From: Smittia aterrima
Taxonomy: Eukaryota; Arthropoda; Insecta; Diptera; Chironomidae
Reading direction: 5' to 3'
Length of the DNA stretch: 64,000 nt
Assembly (NCBI GenBank): GCA_033063855.1
Contig: CP093829.1
Span: 878,243-942,242 of the forward strand
Made by a program: the position numbers and the translations under genes. This document shows, piece by piece, positions 58,524 through 64,000 of the stretch. The notes below the pieces were generated by a model. It made no database searches. It was not told the DNA's origin and saw nothing but the letters and a program-made list of their open reading frames with translations. Each line of letters opens with the position of its first letter. The first letter of the stretch is position 1.

Positions 58524-58744
58524 TTAAATTTCATTGGTTACTCTCGGAAGTTGTGATTTTCTTCGTCCATTCGAGTAAGGAGTAGCGTCTGGAGAATCTT
58601 CAGGATTTCCTCTTGGTGGAGGCCTTGCACCTAGAGACAAAATGTTTTGATTAATATTTATCTCATGATATCATTTTCAAGTGAAAATTTCATTTCCAGG
58701 AAATAATTTTAATCATTTTCCTTACTGCTAAAACAACAACCCAT
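58524..58744 (-). CDS. Micro-gene B: 41-residue protein with MGCCFS start
   Basis: Exons 58726-58744 (19 bases) and 58524-58630 on the minus strand join in phase 1 across a 95-base intron (donor GTAAG, acceptor CTCTAG). The protein starts MGCCFSSARPPPRG and ends in a basic tail (GRRKSQLPRVTNEI). It shares with micro-gene A the 19-base first exon, intron phase, MGxxxS lipidation motif with adjacent cysteines, and a Pro/Arg/Glu-rich body containing the motif D-x-x-ATPYS (PVATPYS in A, PDATPYS in B). That shared ATPYS motif in frame after the splice is strong evidence that both are expressed proteins and tandem duplicates. No known family recognised. Confidence 0.68.
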
Positions 58745-59068
58745 TTTTCGATTAAATATTTTTCTATGAAAGAAGCAACAAATCAACGCTAAACTTCACA
58801 AGCGAATGCCGAATATCTCTATGAGTGACGCAATATAAAAATGTTTTATCAAACGAAAAAGATTTAGCAGATACCAGACGAAAAGATATCGATCGATTAA
58901 GATTTTTAAGATAAAAATATTTTTTCAAATTTTCAACGTTTATTTTCAAATTTAAAATGCGACTCGCTAGATGGGGTTGGCGTCAAGTTCGATGGGACCT
59001 GAAACTAAGTCATAAAAAAGGAAAAAAATAGAAGAGAAAATCGGAATTTTCTAAAACTTAAATAAAAC

Positions 59069-60013
59069 ATGGGAAATTGCTTGAAATCAGCATCAAACGA
59101 CGACCTTACATTACTAAATGGCAGGAGCAATGACAGCAATCGAGAATCCATCGATCAAGACGCCAACCCGCATTTTCCAGTGAGTTTTTGATTCAGCCAG
59201 AGAAAAGTTTATATAAAGTTTTTTTTCGCGTAAATTACCTTTGTTCTGCGTTTCTCGCTTCAAAGTGTTTTCATTTCCGTATTTGCGTTGCTACGACGTT
59301 AAATCGCGTCCTCAATTTTATGCCAAAGGCTTTTAGCCGAGGCTTTAAAACGAAAAAAATCCTGAAATTGTTTGAAAATGTTTCATTATCAAGCGAATCA
59401 TCTGTTTATCAATCCAAATAGAAAAAGAGTACACAAAGTGCGAAGCAAAAAAAAACTTCAATACGAAACGACCCATGTCGAGCCGAACTTTTGTGACTGT
59501 GTTTGTTGATATTTCTTCATATCAATTAGCTCACACATCTTTGCATTCAATTCGGCTGTTTTCTCAATAATTAACAAATTTCTTGTTTATTTATCGTTCT
59601 TTAAACTCTAGGAAAATATTCAACCAATCTTTTATCCATCACCTGGTGTGAGTCATCACAGTTCGGCACAATTGACCGAAGACGAACAAATAAAAATTGC
59701 TAAGAGGATCGGACTGATTCAACATCTGCCGATCCATCAGTACACAGACGATAATTTCAAGTGCAAGAAGATTCCGAGCGAGTGTGACATCTGCATGAAT
59801 GATTTTGTCGTTGGTAAGTTGAAAGTCCCAATGAATCATTTCAATGAATCATAACAATAACTTCAAATTTTAGGCGATAGCATTCGGTATCTGCCCTGTA
59901 TGCATCAGTATCATGTTCATTGCGTGGATAACTGGCTGATGCGATCACTGACTTGCCCATCGTGCTGCGAACCTGTTGACGCTGGTCTCTTGACTTCTTT
60001 CGAGACCATTTAA
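59069..60013 (+). CDS. RNF11: RING finger protein 11, E3 ubiquitin ligase
   Basis: Exons 59069-59179, 59612-59813 and 59874-60013 give 150 residues, close to the usual 154. It starts MGNCLKSASNDDLTLLNG, the RNF11 N-terminus with lipidation Gly2 and Cys4 for endosomal membranes. The middle has QLTEDEQIKIAKRIGLIQHLP, a family hallmark. The RING-H2 domain (about 95-140) has CDIC, CMHQYHVHC, NWLMRS and CPSC in C3H2C3 order, and the end is FETI. RNF11 works with NEDD4-type ligases and A20 to dampen TGF-beta and NF-kB signalling. The PPxY motif that binds NEDD4 WW domains is absent: the region reads HFPENIQPIFYPSPG. The gene points away from the two micro-genes on the other strand. Poly(A) signal at 60792-60797, giving a 780-base 3' UTR. 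Confidence 0.93.
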
Positions 60014-61430
60014 TCCTCCGTCTGAGGAGTGACATGGATAAATTTATGAAGGCAGTCGACGATCGATGGAAAAGAACTGAATTTGAATTTGCATTTCTAT
60101 CAAAATTCAAAGCGAATCTATACTTAGATAACAATAATTTCCAATGCTGGGATAACATAACACAACCGATTCAGGACTTTGAATAGAAGCAAACCACACA
60201 TCGCGAATAAGAAATTTTCCTTTCACCTTAACTCGCCATCGAACTGAATTGATATGAAAGTTTTTGAGTGTTTTTAGACGCAAGCGAAAGTCAACCAAAG
60301 TTCCAATCGCTGTGATGCACTGCAGAGGAAATTAGTTTCGTTCTTTCGTCGCTGCTTACACGAAAACTTTTTTAATTGGAGATAATTCTATTTTTTACCG
60401 AAATGTTTACTGATTTATGTGGTGCTAAAAATGTAAGTTTAAAAGATTTGTGAGCGCGTCGAATGGTCTTTTGTAATTGGAATGATATGAAGAAGTGAAT
60501 CCCTGGCGGATCTGGTAATTAAACGAGCGCGTTTTCCTTAGTTTTTCCCGTCATTGGTTTGAACCTAGTCCCTAAGACTTTTTTCCTCGATTTGTCTTAT
60601 CGAATCATATTTTTTCTTTCCGAACATAAGAATATCCATAACAATAATTTAAGCGAGGTGAAGCTGAGAAATATACTAACAACAGAAGCTCGAGCTTCGT
60701 CAAATTTTAACGATCTTTATGTTTAAGTTTTTAATGAACGACATGATTAAATATTGAATTGTAAAATTACGCGATTTGTAGACTGTGATTAAATAAAATA
60801 TGAGTAAAAAATACATTCGAAACAAAAATATTTTGTCTTTGATGATTAAAATATTTTTTGCAGCAAGTTCAAGGTTTTCAGATTAAATTCCAAATTTTGT
60901 CACAAAAAAAGAAAAATATTTTTATTATGTAAATAAATATTTAATGTTTTCCAATGTATGTTGTGATCTTCCTGCTCTTGATGTTGAAGATCAGACTTTA
61001 ATGTTTTGAAGATCGCGAGAGGCTTTCGTTCTCTTGAACCTTAAAGAGCCTGTAAAATATTTCATCAGATCACAGCATAAAGCTTCCTTGTTAAAAAGTT
61101 GAATCAGCATTATCTCTAATCAGATATTTATGATTTCAATACATTGTATTAGCTGTCATTCAATATCAATTTTATAGAGAATTTCTATGAATTGTTTTGA
61201 TTTGAGCAACTAAGTAAAGACCGGCAAATCTCGATCGATTTCCTCATGATTTTGTAGAGAGATTTGCTAAAGATTTACTTAGGAGAAGTCAATAACTTTT
61301 GGAACTGAGAGCCAGAAAAATCGCGAGAATTATCCTCTCGCGGTGAAATACTTTAATTTTGTTATCAGTTGTTGATGCCAAGCATTCCATTCAGTAATCA
61401 TAATTCGCTGGTGTAATAAAGAACTCCGCG
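60014..61430. other. RNF11 3' UTR and spacer to the glycosidase
   Basis: About 0.8 kb of probable RNF11 3' UTR ending near 60800, followed by AT-rich DNA and the glycosidase promoter. No coding exon or RNA gene identified. Confidence 0.45.
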
Positions 61431-63176
61431 ATGTGTCGAGTGATTTTTCAGATATTGACAGTTTTCGTCGTTTTATTTTTCATGAAAACTTTCACTCATT
61501 ACGGTGAGAAGATTTTCATTGAATTCGTGACATCCGCCGTTACATTTCCCAGTGATCGCAAAACAAACCCTTCAATATTTGAGAAGGCAAACAGGAAACC
61601 GAGCGAATCGACTTCTGACAGAAAAAAAATATTGGTCTCGGCGATCTCACTCAACGAAGTAAACACTTTTCCTGATGATTTCTCCTTCGGAGTCTCGACT
61701 TCTGCTTATCAAATCGAAGGAGCGTGGAACGAGGAAGGTAAAAGTGAAAGCACATGGGATCATTATGTTCACACACATCCTGAGTTGATTGCTGATGGTA
61801 CAAACGCTGACGTCGCTTCGGATTCCTATCATCTCTATCGCGATGATATTGATGCAGTGAACCATGTCGGGGTTGGTTGACTTTGATAACACAAAATCGT
61901 ATTTTCGATTGACTTCCCGCTTCGCAGTTTAATCAATACAGGTTCTCGATCGCATGGACACGGATTCTTCCAAATGGCTCAATTATCAATCAAGCCGGCA
62001 TCGATTATTATCACAAATTGATTGATGAAGTGCTGGCCCGAAATATTACTCCAGTCGTCACAATTTTTCATTGGGATTTGCCGCAGTGGTTGCAAGACAT
62101 CGGCGGATTAACGAATCCAATCTTTGTCGATTACTTTGTCCAATACGCTGATGTTTTATTCAAAGAATATGGAAGCAAGGTATAGACTTATGAATTGTGA
62201 GTTGCAAAGCTTTACAATTATTTTCTCGTAGGTGAAAAAGTGGATCACAGTAAACGAGCCTTACAATTATTGCATAATTTCTTATGGATTCGGAAAGTGG
62301 GCTCCAGGAATAAAATCTCCAGGTGTAGGAGATTATCTTTGCGGTCACAATCTTCTCCTTGGTCATGCATCAGTTTATCATCTTTACCAAGACAAATACT
62401 TTAAGCAATTTGGTGGTGAAGTTGGAATAACTTTGGAGATGACTTATTACCTCGAATCGCCGTTGGTGACTCCAGAAGAATATCGAAGAGCAATGCAGTA
62501 TCGTTTAGGATGGTTCGCTGATCCTTTGTTTGGAAAAGAAGGAGGCTACCCGCAAGTGATGGTTGATGAGATTGGAAATCGAAGTTTAATTGAAGGCCGA
62601 CCCTTCTCTCGATTTCCACAAATGAGTGAAGAACAGAAAAAGTTCATCAAAGGAACTTCAGATTTCTTCGGAATCAATTATTACACAAGCGCTTTCATTC
62701 AAATTGACAAAACAAAGAGAGATCCAAAAGCGGATCCTTCTTGGTTTGCTGATTCAGCAATTCTTGAGTCAACGGATCCAACTTGGAAGAGAGCAGCGAC
62801 TTTTTGGCTTTACAGCGTTCCCGAGGGTCTTCGAGGTTTCCTCAATTGGATTCGAACTGAATACAATAATCCACCAGTTCTAGTAACAGAGACTGGCTGG
62901 AGTGATGATGGCCGAATGGATGATGATGATCGAATTGATTATTTCAACTCTCATTTGTTGGCAGTCTCGAGAGCAATAAATCAAGACGGTTGCAATGTTG
63001 TCGGTTACACTGCTTGGTCGTTGATGGATAGTTTCGAGTGGAACAGCGGCTACACAATCAATTACGGTTTGTATCATGTCAACTATACGAGTCCTCAGAA
63101 AGAAAGAGTTCCCAAGAAATCAGTCGCGTATTTTCAAGATGTAATCAAGAAAAGAGAAGTTTTTACTCTTTCATAA
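61431..63176 (+). CDS. Family 1 glycoside hydrolase (beta-glucosidase/myrosinase-like)
   Basis: Exons 61431-61871, 61928-62179 and 62232-63176 give 545 residues. A hydrophobic N-terminus (VIFQILTVFVVLFFM) may be a signal peptide or anchor; it is followed by a 55-residue non-conserved stretch before the barrel begins at FPDDFSFGVSTSAYQIEGAW. Catalytic sites: acid/base Glu in TVNEP at the start of exon 3, and nucleophile Glu in VTETGW, where most relatives have TENG. NQYRFSIAWTRILP, TIFHWDLPQWLQD and WSLMDSFEWNSGY are further family blocks. It should hydrolyse beta-glucosides in gut or tissues; the substrate cannot be told. The first intron uses a weak donor (GTTGGT at 61872), chosen because it restores frame and the GFNQYRFS block. 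Confidence 0.9.
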
Positions 63177-63537
63177 TTTGTCTTATCAAACTTATTAGGA
63201 TAAAATAAAAATTATAAATAATTTTCCAGAATATTCCTAATGTTTCTCGAAATAAATGTTTTTGTGTGTTCTCGAACAGTTGCTTCGATTTCCTTCTTTT
63301 CCTTCTCGAAATCGAATGTTTTCATGAAACTGTAACATCAAAAAGCTGAAAAGTGAAGAAGATTAAAAACAGTTGAATTCTATTTTAAACGAAAAAACTA
63401 ATTTTTATTTACATTTAAATTCAGGAACTTATAAATTATTTTTTAATTAACATTTAGAATCTTATTTTTTTGGAAATTTTTCAGTTCAACTTTTTTTTTG
63501 AGTTTAATTTTGATTTGTTTTACAAATGGGAAACTTT
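63177..63537. other. Convergent 3' spacer, glycosidase and HSP70
   Basis: 360 bases between converging genes, with AATAAA near 63205 for the glycosidase. Very AT-rich, no gene. Confidence 0.45.
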
Positions 63538-64000
63538 TTAATCGACTTCTTCAACTGTAGGTCCTGAGTGTTGCTGATGAGCTCCAGCAGTTCCCTTTGG
63601 TCCAGCTCCACCATGTAATTTAGCCATGACTGGACCGCAAACTCGTTGCACTTCTTTGAGACGATCCTCGAATTCTTCTTTCTCAGCGAGTGTGTTGGAA
63701 TCGAGCCAAGCAAGTTCAGCTGAACATTTGTCGCGAACCACTTTCTTGTCGTCTTCAGTCAATTTGCCTTCAGGAGCATCATCAACTGCTTGTTTACAAC
63801 CGAAGATGTAAGCTTCCATTGAGTTGCGAGCTTGGATGCGCTTTTGTTGTTTCTCATCTTCATCGCGATATTTTTCTGCCTCTGACAACATTCGCTCAAT
63901 GTCAGCTTTTGATAATCGGCCGCTGTCGTTCTTGATTGTGATCTTCTCTTCTTTGCCAGTCGAGCTATCCTTTGCTGAGACATTCATGATTCCATTTGCG
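63538..64000 (-). CDS. Cytosolic HSP70/HSC70 (C-terminal part only)
   Basis: The right edge cuts the gene; 154 C-terminal residues remain, starting in the substrate-binding domain (ANGIMNVSAKDSSTGKEEKI). The lid follows: KADIERMLSEAEKYRDEDE, then KVVRDKCSAELAWLD. The protein ends with GPTVEEVD, the tail that binds TPR co-chaperones such as HOP and CHIP and marks cytosolic/nuclear members. The pre-EEVD region (GGAGPKGTAGAHQQHS) is short. This part has no intron. HSP70s fold and protect proteins using ATP. Whether it is the constitutive or the heat-induced form cannot be told here. Confidence 0.95.
   Translation of the reverse strand, partial: ANGIMNVSAKDSSTGKEEKITIKNDSGRLSKADIERMLSEAEKYRDEDEKQQKRIQARNSMEAYIFGCKQAVDDAPEGKLTEDDKKVVRDKCSAELAWLDSNTLAEKEEFEDRLKEVQRVCGPVMAKLHGGAGPKGTAGAHQQHSGPTVEEVD

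Noticed and set aside
58970..59000. Calling a third micro-gene
   Set aside because: Only a possible terminal exon exists; no MGxxxS first exon was found, so it is left as a weak finding.
1..64000. Transposase, reverse transcriptase, CRISPR array or viral genes
   Set aside because: None was recognised on either strand; repeats here look like segmental duplications.

Overview
This window is nuclear DNA from an insect. It is AT-rich, with GT-AG introns mostly 50-100 bases long, TATA/initiator core promoters and AATAAA signals at gene ends. The gene content is arthropod: RR-1 chitin-binding cuticle proteins, an insect-type PRDM13, a PRC1/fascetto-like protein and an ABCB transporter. The gene style and an LRR family I associate with midges suggest a nematoceran fly, possibly a chironomid; that is inference. 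I saw no bacterial genes, CRISPR array or convincing tRNA.

Region 1 (1-18300) is a duplication-rich block. After the 3' end of an unidentified gene come three intronless genes encoding LRR plus BTB proteins: one on the plus strand at 1817 and two on the minus strand at 11360 and 13391. The outer two lie in the arms of a large inverted duplication (about 1160-3265 and 13050-15390). Two trypsin-fold protease genes (7876 and 17343) share promoter, exon structure and a 14-base exon over the catalytic serine. Triosephosphate isomerase (10197) and a PRC1/MAP65-family gene (15499-16923) are single-copy genes in between. A separate direct repeat fills 4066-6885.

Region 2 (19800-26900) is a tandem array of three intact PDSS2-like genes (non-catalytic subunit of the polyprenyl diphosphate synthase that makes the coenzyme Q tail) plus a collapsed fourth copy. 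Region 3 (27300-45000) holds PRDM13 on the minus strand, two long stretches without recognisable genes, and four RR-1 cuticle genes. The last two cuticle genes are duplicates with a small CHCHD7-like gene between them.

Region 4 (45257-54600) has two large minus-strand genes: a full ABCB/P-glycoprotein transporter of 8 exons and a GPI-anchored ecto-5'-nucleotidase whose C-terminal domain is duplicated. Region 5 (57000-64000) has a HES-type Orange-domain protein without a bHLH, two tiny two-exon genes with MGxxxS lipidation starts, RNF11, a family 1 glycosidase, and the C-terminus of a cytosolic HSP70 cut by the right edge.

The genes do not form one pathway. What links them is duplication: LRR-BTB, protease, PDSS2, cuticle, micro-gene and an internal domain duplication all occur within 64 kb. 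All exon joins below were made by hand from splice consensus and reading frame, and each complete model totals a multiple of three.
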